From contig JAEXTU010000326.1 of NCBI GenBank assembly GCA_023453335.1, positions 1 through 12,762 of the forward strand: 12,762 nucleotides of DNA. Direction: 5' to 3'. This document shows, in pieces, positions 6,552 through 12,762 of the stretch. How positions within the stretch are numbered: the first letter of the stretch is position 1; every line of letters begins with the position of its first letter. The notes under the pieces are model-generated. The model did no database searches. It was not told the origin of the DNA and saw only the letters and a program-made list of their open reading frames with translations. A program made the translations under genes and the position numbers. This DNA is from Pseudomonadota bacterium. Its GTDB lineage: Bacteria; Desulfobacterota; Desulfovibrionia; Desulfovibrionales; Desulfovibrionaceae.

Positions 6552-7426
6552 CCCCCGGCCTCGGCCAGCGCGGCCCTCAGGGTGGCCACCACCCCGGCCA
6601 CGGGATCGCGCCCCGGCGGGTAGATCGACGGATCAGTGGCCGGGAAGACCTGCTCCGTGTTGTCCCCTTCCATGGCCGCGATGGCCCCCATTCGCAAAAG
6701 GTCGCTCCGGCCAATGGCGGAGAAGACCTCGCGGGCCAGGTCGGCCAGCCGTAGCGGCCGGCCGGAGCTCAAGGTCAGCAGCGGACCGGGCAGCTGTGGC
6801 ATGTGGCAGAGCCGGAACACGGCCTCGGCCAGGTCGTCGGCATGGTGGTACTCGCGCAGTTGGCGGCCGGCGGACATGGCGAAGGGCGAGCCTGCGCGCA
6901 AGGCGGCGACCATCTGGCCCAGGAACATCCGGGGGTGCAGGGGGAGGCCGTAGAGGGTGTGCAGGCGCAGGTGCAGGAGCCGGCCCTCCGCCCCCGGCCG
7001 CCGGGCCGCAGCCTGGACCCAATCGCCCAGCCTGCGCTTGGACGCGAAGTAGGCGTTGGCCTCGCAGGCGGCGTCCCAGGCCTCGTGCACGGTTCCGAAG
7101 GTCAGGAACCGGTGCGCGTCCAGCTCCCAGGCCGCCGCCATGACCCGGCGCGGAAAGAGGTGATTGGAGAACTCCAGGTCGCCCGGCGGGGCCGCGGGAT
7201 CGACCAGGCCGCAGGCCAGGAGCACGTCGCAGGGGCCGGGACCCATCCGCTCCGCCAGCCAGGACCCGAACGCCTCATCGGAAGCGACCCGGGCCCGGGG
7301 GCCGGCCTCGGCCCAGGGCACGGTCAAGACTGCGGCTCCGGCCCCGGCAGCGAATCGGCGCACCAGCGCCCGGCCGAGCAGTCCCGAGGCCCCAAAGACC
7401 ACGGTCCGCCTACTGACTGGGGTCAT
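6548..7426 (-). CDS. SDR-type NAD(P)-dependent epimerase/dehydratase/reductase
   Basis: 292 aa. The extended-SDR Rossmann start TVVFGASGLLG (8-18) carries the GxxGxxG cofactor loop, and the catalytic pair is in NAYFASK (Y126, K130). RLHTLYG (154-160) and REYHHADDLAEAVF (191-204) are the substrate-side blocks of WcaG/RfbJ-like nucleotide-sugar enzymes. A likely role is reduction or epimerisation of an NDP-4-keto sugar, possibly the step that finishes the sugar made by the upstream genes; the exact reaction is not readable. The ATG at 7426 is chosen because GGGAGG lies about 8 bases upstream and the Rossmann strand follows at once. The reading frame stays open upstream to 8005, but that stretch lies over other genes and has no family similarity. 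The start overlaps the gtrA stop by 4 bases (ATGA). It is the last gene of the operon. Confidence 0.85.
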   Translation of the reverse strand: MTPVSRRTVVFGASGLLGRALVRRFAAGAGAAVLTVPWAEAGPRARVASDEAFGSWLAERMGPGPCDVLLACGLVDPAAPPGDLEFSNHLFPRRVMAAAWELDAHRFLTFGTVHEAWDAACEANAYFASKRRLGDWVQAAARRPGAEGRLLHLRLHTLYGLPLHPRMFLGQMVAALRAGSPFAMSAGRQLREYHHADDLAEAVFRLCHMPQLPGPLLTLSSGRPLRLADLAREVFSAIGRSDLLRMGAIAAMEGDNTEQVFPATDPSIYPPGRDPVAGVVATLRAALAEAGG

Positions 7427-7842
7427 GTCCCGCCCTCCCCGTTCCCAGACCCGGCCTTGGGAAACACGAACCGCAGGTTGACCAGGTAGGAGAACACCGC
7501 CACCGCCGGGATGAGCAAAGCGTTGGCCAGGTAGAGATTGACCCCAGCGGCGTCGAATCCGGCCAGGCACGCCACCGAGAACGCGTAGACCACACCCCAT
7601 CCCGCCACGTAGCGCAGGATGAGCCGCTGGTCGGTGCTGCCGAACACCAGCCGGCCGGTGGTCTGGAAGCTGAAGAGCACGCCCAGCACGATGGAGCCCA
7701 GCGAGGCAAGGCTGTAGTGCAACCCCAGGTACAGGAGCAGGCAGAAGGCGCCGTACCCGAAGGCGGTATTCAACACTCCCACGGCCAGGAACCGGATGAA
7801 CTGTGGTGTGAGTATCCTGCTCAGGGATGCGGCCGCACTCAT
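7423..7842 (-). CDS. gtrA: GtrA-family membrane protein (polyprenyl-linked sugar flippase)
   Basis: 139 aa with four membrane helices at about 15-40, 44-60, 77-95 and 103-122. It has the GtrA signatures FIRFLAVGVLNTAFGYG (15-31), LFSFQTTGRLVF (56-67) and the closing VNLRFVF (121-127). GtrA proteins are thought to move polyprenyl-phosphate-linked sugars from the cytoplasmic to the outer face of the inner membrane, working with GtrB. The matching gtrB is not in this operon but about 0.9 kb away on the other strand. The ATG at 7842 lies in an ATGA overlap with the preceding glycosyltransferase, and the stop makes another ATGA overlap with the SDR gene. Only a G-run precedes the start rather than a proper ribosome site, which suggests translation by coupling. 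Confidence 0.88.
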   Translation of the reverse strand: MSAAASLSRILTPQFIRFLAVGVLNTAFGYGAFCLLLYLGLHYSLASLGSIVLGVLFSFQTTGRLVFGSTDQRLILRYVAGWGVVYAFSVACLAGFDAAGVNLYLANALLIPAVAVFSYLVNLRFVFPKAGSGNGEGGT

Positions 7843-8660
7843 GGCCGCCCCCCCGACCGGTGACGCAGGGCCAGCCAGGCGAAGAACAACCGCTTACGCA
7901 ACACAGTAAAGGCGTGGTTGGCACGCTGGCGCAAGCGTTCCACTGCGCCGAGCCGCACCCCGTATTTCCCAGCCAGCAGCCGCATCTGATCCAGGGCCCT
8001 GTCAATGACCGGTAGGGTAGTGTTCATGCTGTGGAACCGGTTGGCGATGAGCACCTCGGGGATGTGGTAGAAGCGGATGTCTGGCCCCATACCGGCGAAC
8101 AGGTCCACGTCCATGACGTAGGATAGGGCGGGGTTGTAGCGCAGACCACCCACCGCCGAGGTCCGGATGACCACCGGAATCCCGTACATGTTCCGCGTGG
8201 CCACGATCGACTGCCGCAGCAGCGCGGTGCCCAGCACCATCCCGCGGCGGGCGAACCGCCGGTACCCCACCCTGTTGTCGGCGATGTCCACGTAGACGAG
8301 GTCGCACAGCACGGCGGCCGCTTTCGGTTCCTCGGCCATGGCGGCCATGGCTAGTGACAGGGCCCGGGGCGAGGCAAAGACGTCGTCGCAACACAGGAAC
8401 ATGTAGAACGGGGTGGGGATGGCGTCCAGGCACGCGTTGAAGTTCCCGGCCATGCCAAGGTTCGTGCTCCGCCGCAGTAGGTTGACCCGGGGGTCGGCCA
8501 GGTACCGGGATACCACTGCCACGGTCCCGTCCGTGGAGCAATTGTCGGCCACGACCACCTGCATGCCCGGGAAGTCCTGCTGCAGCGCTGAATCCAGGGC
8601 GCGGGCGATGAAGGCCTCCCCGTTGTAGACCGGCATGAACACCGTGACCGACGGCGTCAT
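7839..8660 (-). CDS. family 2 glycosyltransferase (GT-A fold), cytoplasmic
   Basis: 273 aa. The GT2 start VTVFMPVYNGEAFIARALDS (5-24) is followed by VVVADNCSTDGT (36-47), NLGMAGNFNACLD (67-79) and the metal-binding FLCCDDVF (88-95; D92 D93). A later SYVMDVDLF block resembles the catalytic ED/xD region of wbbL-like rhamnosyl- and other O-antigen transferases. The C-terminus is basic (RLRQRANHAF, KRLFF) and could touch the membrane, but no full span is present. The likely role is adding one residue to a lipid-linked glycan; donor and acceptor are unknown. The ATG at 8660 is chosen because the GT2 fold begins at residue 5; a longer form from 8744 has a Gly/Pro-rich lead typical of a shadow frame. 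The start overlaps the aminotransferase stop (ATGA), and nine G residues sit 1 base before it instead of a standard ribosome site. Confidence 0.87.
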   Translation of the reverse strand: MTPSVTVFMPVYNGEAFIARALDSALQQDFPGMQVVVADNCSTDGTVAVVSRYLADPRVNLLRRSTNLGMAGNFNACLDAIPTPFYMFLCCDDVFASPRALSLAMAAMAEEPKAAAVLCDLVYVDIADNRVGYRRFARRGMVLGTALLRQSIVATRNMYGIPVVIRTSAVGGLRYNPALSYVMDVDLFAGMGPDIRFYHIPEVLIANRFHSMNTTLPVIDRALDQMRLLAGKYGVRLGAVERLRQRANHAFTVLRKRLFFAWLALRHRSGGRP

Positions 8661-9805
8661 GCCCCCCCCCGGCCTCGGCGCGCCTCGTCCAAGATGGCCC
8701 GCAGCTGCCCGCCCACCTGGGCCACCTGCTCCCGGGTCAGGCAAAGCGCGCTCGGCAGGTTCACCCCGTAGGGGCTCAACGCATAGGCCGCGGCGTTCTC
8801 CCGCGCGGCGCGGGCGGCGTCGTGGCTCTCCGCGAACGCCGGCAGGGAGCTCAGGGGATGGAAGAAAGGCCGGGTGTCCATGCCCGCCTCGGCCAGACGC
8901 GCCATAAGGCGTTGCTTGGTCAGCCCCAGTCCGGGGTCGAGCACGATGGTAACCATCCAGTAGGAGTTCCTGACCCTCGGCGGCTCGGGGTTGAGCACCA
9001 CCCCGTCCTGCCCGGCCAGTTCCTCGGCATACCAGGAGAAGATTTGCCGTTTGCGCTCCACCAACTCGTCCAGGCGCTCGGTCTGGGCCAGGCCAAGGGC
9101 GGCCTGAACGCCGCTCATCTTGTACTTGAACGCCACCTCGTCATTGTAGAACTGCACGTCGCCCGGCCGTCTGCCGTGGTCGCGCAGGAGTAGGACCCGC
9201 TCCAATAAGATGGGGTCGTCAGTCACTAGCATCCCGCCCTCGCCGGTGGTCAGGGTCTTGGACCCGTGGAAGCTGAACACGCCCGTGCGGCCGAAGCTCC
9301 CCGCTCGCTTACCGGCGTACTCCGAACCCACGGCCTCGGCCGCGTCCTCGACCATCGGAATCCCGTGCCGGGCGGCCACGTCCAGGATCGCGGCCATGTC
9401 CGGCATGTTCCCGTAGAGGTCCACCACTATGACCGCCCGGGTGCGGGGGCCGATGCAGCGCTCCAGGTCCATGGGGCTGAGGCACCAGGACACGGGGTCC
9501 ACGTCCGCGAACACCGGCTCCGCGCCCACATAGCGGATCGGGGCAGCGGTGGCGATCCAGGTGAGGTCCGGCACCACAACCTCGTCGCCGGGGCCGATGC
9601 CCAACGCAGCTAGGGAGAGATGGATGGCCGAGGTGCAGGAGGGAAGAGACACCGCGTGTGCCACTCCAATGGCGGCTGCGAAGGCCTTCTCAAACCGACG
9701 GTTGTAGCCCCCAGCCGCGCTGTACCAATCGTTCCGCGCGGCGTCGGCCACGTAGTCCACCTCCCGGTCGGTGATCCAGGGCCCGGCTACGGGTATCCTC
9801 TCCAT
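8657..9805 (-). CDS. DegT/DnrJ/EryC1/StrS-family PLP-dependent sugar aminotransferase
   Basis: 382 aa, the usual length. It converts a nucleotide-linked keto sugar into an amino sugar using PLP and an amino donor, usually glutamate. Visible blocks are PVAGPWITDREVDYV (5-19), SLPSCTSAIHLSLAALGIGPGDEVVVPD (53-80), DLYGNMPDM (129-137), MVEDAAEAVGSEY (151-163; D154 should bind the PLP ring nitrogen) and FSFHGSKTLTTGEGG (177-191; K183 is the PLP lysine). Overall it resembles the perosamine synthase/PglE side of the family, which aminates C4 of 4-keto-6-deoxy sugars, but the position cannot be proven from motifs. The ATG at 9805 has GGAGGA 5 bases upstream, inside the preceding gene's end, and follows that gene's TGA by one base. 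A PglD-like acyltransferase in the same operon is a natural next step after amination. The C-terminal codons run through a G9 tract. Confidence 0.92.
   Translation of the reverse strand: MERIPVAGPWITDREVDYVADAARNDWYSAAGGYNRRFEKAFAAAIGVAHAVSLPSCTSAIHLSLAALGIGPGDEVVVPDLTWIATAAPIRYVGAEPVFADVDPVSWCLSPMDLERCIGPRTRAVIVVDLYGNMPDMAAILDVAARHGIPMVEDAAEAVGSEYAGKRAGSFGRTGVFSFHGSKTLTTGEGGMLVTDDPILLERVLLLRDHGRRPGDVQFYNDEVAFKYKMSGVQAALGLAQTERLDELVERKRQIFSWYAEELAGQDGVVLNPEPPRVRNSYWMVTIVLDPGLGLTKQRLMARLAEAGMDTRPFFHPLSSLPAFAESHDAARAARENAAAYALSPYGVNLPSALCLTREQVAQVGGQLRAILDEARRGRGGA
8662..8670 (-). repeat. G9 homopolymer at the aminotransferase/glycosyltransferase junction
   Basis: Nine consecutive C on the plus strand (G on the coding strand) form the last sense codons of the aminotransferase gene (…RGRGGA, stop) and end one base before the ATG of the glycosyltransferase. 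One extra G would remove the aminotransferase stop and join the two proteins in frame. Long G-runs are prone to slippage. Confidence 0.9.
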
Positions 9806-9806
9806 C

Positions 9807-10532
9807 TCAGTCCTCCACGCATACCAGGTAGCCCTCCGGGGCCACCGACATGAGCAGCTTGTCCTCGATCTCGCGGTCCACCCGAAAGCGATTGGTGCCC
9901 GCCAGGAACTCCCGCACGGCGGTCAGGGGGTTGTCCCCCCTGCCCCAAAGCCGGTCGGGGAAGGCGTCCGGCGACATGTGCTCAATGACCGTGTCGAAGA
10001 CCACCAGGTAGCTCCCCTTGCGCACCAGAGGTGAATAGGCGGCGAGTTCAGCCTGCACGTGGGCGTGGGTGTGATTGGAGTCGAGCAATACGACCACCCG
10101 CTCGCACCCTCGAGCCGCGGCCTTCACCCGCTCCACCACGACCGGATTGATGGACGAGCCTTCGATCATGTCGATGCGCCCGGCCAAGGGGTGGGACTCG
10201 ATCGCATCCCGGTTGTGCGCCCGGATGTCGATGTCCACGCCCAGCACCCGGCCGTGGCCGATCAATTCGAGCACTGAGGCGCTGAGCAGCAGGGAGCCGC
10301 CGTGGGCGATGCCGGTCTCCACCACCAGGTCGGGACGCACCTTCCAGAGAATCTCCTGCACCGCGACCATGTCCTCCGGGAACTGGATGATTGGACGTCC
10401 CAGCCAAGTGAAATTGTAGGTATACCGGTACGCGCAGGCGTGATCAAACAACCTCCGCCGCAGGTCCCTGAGTTCCGGGTCATCGGCCATGCGCGCGGCC
10501 AGCGCGCGGTCGTGAGGATCATGCGAGTTCAT
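9807..10532 (-). CDS. CmcI/cephalosporin-hydroxylase-family protein, probable sugar O-methyltransferase
   Basis: 241 aa. The family core is clear: YNFTWLGRPIIQFPEDMVAVQEILWKVRPD (39-68) with the SAM-site strand VVETGIAHGGSL (70-81), VLGVDIDIRAHNR (97-108), MIEGSSI (122-128) and VVVLLDSNHTHAHV (146-159). D151 and D180 lie where the metal-binding acids are expected by analogy with CmcI. Despite the name, many members are SAM- and Mg-dependent O-methyltransferases, such as the rhamnosyl methyltransferases of mycobacterial glycolipids. In this setting O-methylation of a sugar in the surface glycan is the best guess. The ATG at 10532 overlaps the preceding stop as ATGA; its ribosome site is weak (AGGG 9 bases upstream), again suggesting coupling. 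Hydroxylation remains an alternative. Confidence 0.85.
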   Translation of the reverse strand: MNSHDPHDRALAARMADDPELRDLRRRLFDHACAYRYTYNFTWLGRPIIQFPEDMVAVQEILWKVRPDLVVETGIAHGGSLLLSASVLELIGHGRVLGVDIDIRAHNRDAIESHPLAGRIDMIEGSSINPVVVERVKAAARGCERVVVLLDSNHTHAHVQAELAAYSPLVRKGSYLVVFDTVIEHMSPDAFPDRLWGRGDNPLTAVREFLAGTNRFRVDREIEDKLLMSVAPEGYLVCVED

Positions 10533-11194
10533 ATTCGGTCGCCCTGCTGGTCAACATCCCGAATCACCCGGGCTGGATTGCCGTACACCACCTTCCCTGC
10601 CGGCACGTCCCGTGTGACCACGGCTCCAGCCCCTACCACCGCCCCCCTGCCGATGCGCACCCGAGGCAGCACTACCGCCCCCATAGCCACGAAGGCCAGC
10701 TCATCCACCGTGACGCACCCGCCCAGAACCGCGCCGGGCGCCACGTGCACCCCATCCCCGAGGACGCACTCGTGGTCCACCGAAGCCCGGGTGTTGACGA
10801 TGCAGGCCCGGCCCAGGTTCGCCTCCGCGCCCACCACCGCCCCGGCCAGGACCTGGGTGCCTTCCCCCAGCGTGGCATTGCCCGCCACGTAGGCTGCGGG
10901 ATGCGCCACGGTGGCCGGCCGCACCCCATTCTGCTCGAACAATTCCTGGATCTCCAGCCGGTCCCTGCCCCGGGCCCCGCCGACGGCCGCCAGGCCGAAA
11001 AGAGCCCCCTCCGGTGCCTCCACACGCCAGGCGGCGAACTCCTTCGCGCCCCGGAACAAAGGGATGCCCGGGAATGGGGCGAGCACCGCAGGGTCGATGT
11101 CAAAGACCGCAACAACCCGGTAGCCCAGGCTATCCACGAACTCCGCCAGCACCCGGGCCTGCCCGGTGGCACCCCACAGCACAAGATTCCGCAT
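10529..11194 (-). CDS. PglD/NeuD-family sugar acyltransferase (left-handed beta-helix)
   Basis: 221 aa in two domains, as in PglD. An N-terminal Rossmann-like half begins MRNLVLWGATGQARVLAEF with the phosphate-loop-like WGATGQA (7-13). A C-terminal hexapeptide-repeat beta-helix runs from about 95 to 210 (AAYVAGNATLGEGTQVLAGA and onward). H141 in ASVDHECVLGDGVHVAPGA is the catalytic base of PglD/NeuD enzymes, which acetylate the amino group of UDP-4-amino sugars or a sialic acid. The ending VVYGNPARVIR is the usual hexapeptide-acetyltransferase tail. Together with the DegT aminotransferase it implies an N-acylated amino sugar. The ATG at 11194 is chosen because it starts the Rossmann strand, with GGAGG 11 bases upstream. 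A GTG at 11203 would give a GTGA overlap with the preceding stop and three extra residues. A longer open frame upstream to 12427 is a shadow over other genes. Confidence 0.9.
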   Translation of the reverse strand: MRNLVLWGATGQARVLAEFVDSLGYRVVAVFDIDPAVLAPFPGIPLFRGAKEFAAWRVEAPEGALFGLAAVGGARGRDRLEIQELFEQNGVRPATVAHPAAYVAGNATLGEGTQVLAGAVVGAEANLGRACIVNTRASVDHECVLGDGVHVAPGAVLGGCVTVDELAFVAMGAVVLPRVRIGRGAVVGAGAVVTRDVPAGKVVYGNPARVIRDVDQQGDRI

Positions 11195-11199
11195 AGGAT

Positions 11200-11727
11200 T
11201 CACGACCTCCAGTCCGGGAACACCGCGTCGCGCTCCGACACCACCCGCGCCTCCGCCGGCCAGGCGATGGCGAAGGCCGGGTCGTTCCAGCGCACGCCGC
11301 GGGCGCTCTCCGGATGATACTCCGGGGTGATGTGGTAGTACACGGCGCTCGCGTCCTCTAGGGTCAGGAACCCGTGCGCCACTCCCGGCGGCGCGTAGAG
11401 CATGGTCCCGCCGGGCCGCAGCTCCCGACCGAACCAGCGCAGATAGGACGGGCTGTCGGGCCGCAGGTCCAGGAGCACGTCGAAGACCGCGCCCCGGACG
11501 CAGAGGATGAACTTGCTCTCCCCGTGCGGCTCGGCCTGCCAGTGCATGCCCCGCAGGGTGCCCTGCCGGGCGTTGTGGGACACGCTGCACTGGGCGAAGT
11601 CCACGGCCAAGCCCCGTTCGGCAAAGGCCGCGCGGTCGAAGGTCCGGACGAAATACCCTCGGCCGTCCACTGCCGGCTCGGACTCCAGGATCCAGGCCCC
11701 GGGCAGCGGTGCGGGCGCGAACCTCAC
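11200..11727 (-). CDS. RmlC-type NDP-4-keto-sugar 3,5- (or 3-) epimerase
   Basis: 175 aa from a GTG start, close to the usual RmlC length. The cupin protein shows GRGYFVRTFDRAAFAERGL (22-40), FAQCSVSHNARQGTLRGMHWQ (44-64; H62 is the catalytic base position), RGAVFDVLLDLRPDSPSY (78-95), YAPPGVAHGF (111-120; metal-free cupin His), YYHITPEYHPE (130-140; Y131 matches the active-site Tyr) and VRWNDPAFAIAWP (145-157, with the Asp of the WxDP motif). It inverts C3 and/or C5 of an NDP-4-keto-6-deoxy sugar. RmlA, RmlB and RmlD are not in the window, so this may serve a special sugar rather than rhamnose. The GTG at 11725-11727 overlaps the methyltransferase stop (GTGA) with GGAG 6 bases upstream. An ATG at 11787 would add 20 residues that only duplicate the overlapped gene. 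Confidence 0.88.
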   Translation of the reverse strand: MRFAPAPLPGAWILESEPAVDGRGYFVRTFDRAAFAERGLAVDFAQCSVSHNARQGTLRGMHWQAEPHGESKFILCVRGAVFDVLLDLRPDSPSYLRWFGRELRPGGTMLYAPPGVAHGFLTLEDASAVYYHITPEYHPESARGVRWNDPAFAIAWPAEARVVSERDAVFPDWRS

Positions 11728-12762
11728 GGCCGCTCCGCGGGGTGCACCGTGAGGTGCGGCACCGGCGCCACGAAGCGGCCGCCCCACTCCAGGATGCCGG
11801 CCATCTGCTCCATGATCTCGCTGCGCAAGTTCCAGGGCAGGATGAACACGTAGTCCGGCCGCTCGGCGAAGATGCGCTCCGGGGCCGCCACCGGCACCCG
11901 CGACCCGGGCAGGAAAAGGCCCTGCTTGTGCGGGTTGCGATCCACGGTATAGGGCAGGTCCGCGGCGGTGATGCCACAGGTGTTGAGCAGGGTGTTGCCC
12001 TTGGCCGGCGCGCCGTACCCGGCCACGGTGCGGCCCGCGGCCCGGCAGCGGGCGAAGAACCCGCGGACCCCGTCCTGCACCTTGCGCACCTGGTCCATGA
12101 ATCCCTGGTAGGCGTCGAGGCGGTCCAGGCCGGCCGCGGATTCCGCGGCCAGGAGCGCGGCCACCCGGTCCAGGCCCGGCCCGGCCTCGGTCCCGGCGTG
12201 GCGCAGGTGCAGGCGCAGGGAGCCGCCGTGGGTGGGCAGCTCCGCCACGTCGGCCACGGCCAGGCCGTGCCGGGCGAATACTCGTTGCGCCGTGCCCAGG
12301 GAGAAGTACGAGAAGTGCTCGTGGTAGATGGTGTCGAACTGGGTCTCGGCCATGAGCCGGGCCAGGTGGGGGAACTCCACCGTGGCCGTGCCCTGGGGGG
12401 CGAGCAGCACCTGCATTCCGGCCACAAAGTCGTTGAGGTCCGGCACGTGGGCCAGGACGTTGTTGGCCACCAGCAGGTCGGCCCGCCGGCCCTGGGCCAC
12501 CAGGTCCCGGGCCAAGTCCCGGCCGAAGAAGCGCACCAGGGTGGGCACGCCCCGGGCCTCGGCGGCCCGGGCCACGTTGGCCGCGGGTTCCACCCCCAGC
12601 ACCGGTACGCCCTGCTCTTGGAAGCTGGTCAGCAGGTAGCCGTCGTTGCTGGCTATCTCCACCACCAGGCTCTGCGGGCCCAGCCCCAGGGCGGGGATGG
12701 CGGCCTGGGCGAAGCGGCGGGCGTGGGCCACCCAGGTGTCGGAATAGGAGGAGAAGTACACG
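11724..12762 (-). CDS. TylCIII/TcaB9-type NDP-sugar C-methyltransferase, N-terminus outside window
   Basis: 345 aa visible; the gene continues past the right edge. The first residues, VYFSSYSDTW, match the interior YxYFSS block of the family, so about 75 residues with the N-terminal zinc-binding region are missing and the GTG at 12761 is not a start. Then come the SAM site VVEIASNDGYLL (33-44), GVEPAANV (56-63), NNVLAHVPD (100-108) and IYHEHFSYFS (145-154). Y146, E148, H149 and H105 match the active-site Tyr, Glu and His residues reported for TcaB9, H149 being the proposed base. A C-terminal Rossmann domain follows (GYGAPAKGNTLLN, 248-260, then YTVDRNPHKQG and ILPWNLRSEI). Enzymes of this type add methyl to C3 (or C5) of NDP-4-keto sugars, giving branched sugars such as mycarose, noviose or tetronitrose. 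The stop overlaps the RmlC-like GTG. Confidence 0.92.
   Translation of the reverse strand, partial: VYFSSYSDTWVAHARRFAQAAIPALGLGPQSLVVEIASNDGYLLTSFQEQGVPVLGVEPAANVARAAEARGVPTLVRFFGRDLARDLVAQGRRADLLVANNVLAHVPDLNDFVAGMQVLLAPQGTATVEFPHLARLMAETQFDTIYHEHFSYFSLGTAQRVFARHGLAVADVAELPTHGGSLRLHLRHAGTEAGPGLDRVAALLAAESAAGLDRLDAYQGFMDQVRKVQDGVRGFFARCRAAGRTVAGYGAPAKGNTLLNTCGITAADLPYTVDRNPHKQGLFLPGSRVPVAAPERIFAERPDYVFILPWNLRSEIMEQMAGILEWGGRFVAPVPHLTVHPAERP

Noticed and set aside
6500..6600. Bidirectional terminator between gtrB and the SDR gene
   Set aside because: The genes overlap at their stops and I found no stem with a T-run on either strand.
7427..8005. Upstream extension of the SDR gene to 485 residues
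   Set aside because: It overlaps gtrA and the GT2 gene, lacks motifs, and the Rossmann start and ribosome site favour the ATG at 7426.
11200..11727. Calling the epimerase rmlC of dTDP-rhamnose synthesis
   Set aside because: No rmlA, rmlB or rmlD is present and the neighbours point to a modified amino sugar, so the gene symbol is withheld.
11195..12427. Upstream extension of the PglD-like gene to a 632-residue protein
   Set aside because: The extra part is Arg/Pro/Ser/Thr/Trp-rich, lies over the RmlC-like and methyltransferase genes in another frame, and shows no family similarity; the PglD start at 11194 is clear.
12759..12761. GTG as the start of the C-methyltransferase
   Set aside because: The following residues are an internal family block; the zinc-binding N-terminus is missing, so the gene is simply cut by the window edge.
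1..12762. tRNA, rRNA, CRISPR array, insertion sequence or phage genes
   Set aside because: No cloverleaf, spaced direct repeats, terminal inverted repeats, transposase or integrase motifs were seen on reading both strands.

Overview
The window is a GC-rich, gene-dense stretch of a Gram-negative chromosome. It carries an ExeA/GspA-like AAA ATPase with a peptidoglycan-binding tail, GspE/PilB/MshE-type and GspF/PilC-type assembly genes, a TMTC-type TPR glycosyltransferase and a surface-sugar operon. This mix suits Deltaproteobacteria, perhaps a Desulfovibrio relative. That placement is inference from gene style and base composition; no marker gene is present. Twelve protein-coding genes are supported, ten of them complete. 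No RNA gene, insertion sequence, integrase, CRISPR array or origin was seen. No gene-free stretch exceeds 170 bases.

Left part (1-3638, all minus strand): a type II secretion / type IV pilus-like assembly cluster read right to left. It consists of an ExeA/GspA-like ATPase (1941-3638), a GspE/MshE-like assembly ATPase (255-1904) and the first 56 codons of a GspF/PilC-like inner-membrane platform protein (1-170). The N-terminus of the assembly ATPase carries two tandem motifs matching the c-di-GMP-binding MshEN domain, so pilus or secretion activity may be controlled by c-di-GMP.

Middle (3809-6551): a TMTC/DUF1736-type GT-C membrane glycosyltransferase with C-terminal TPRs (3809-5551, minus) lies back to back, 46 bases apart, with a GtrB/DPM1-type polyprenyl-phosphate glycosyltransferase (5598-6551, plus). 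gtrB is the only plus-strand gene.

Right part (6548-12762, all minus strand): a tightly packed sugar operon whose 5' end lies beyond the window. In transcription order it encodes a TylCIII/TcaB9-type sugar C-methyltransferase (partial), an RmlC-type epimerase, a PglD/NeuD-type acyltransferase, a CmcI-family methyltransferase/hydroxylase, a DegT-type PLP aminotransferase, a family 2 glycosyltransferase, a GtrA-type flippase and an SDR epimerase/reductase. Most junctions are 4-base start/stop overlaps (ATGA or GTGA). The last gene's stop shares a CTAG palindrome with the stop of the convergent gtrB.

Working model (inference): the operon makes an unusual methylated, aminated and acylated sugar from an NDP-4-keto sugar produced elsewhere. 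GtrB and GtrA load a sugar on polyprenyl phosphate and flip it across the membrane. The GT-C/TPR protein, or another acceptor enzyme, transfers it to a surface polymer or an exported protein. The adjacent pilus/secretion genes make a glycosylated pilin or exoprotein an attractive but unproven target.
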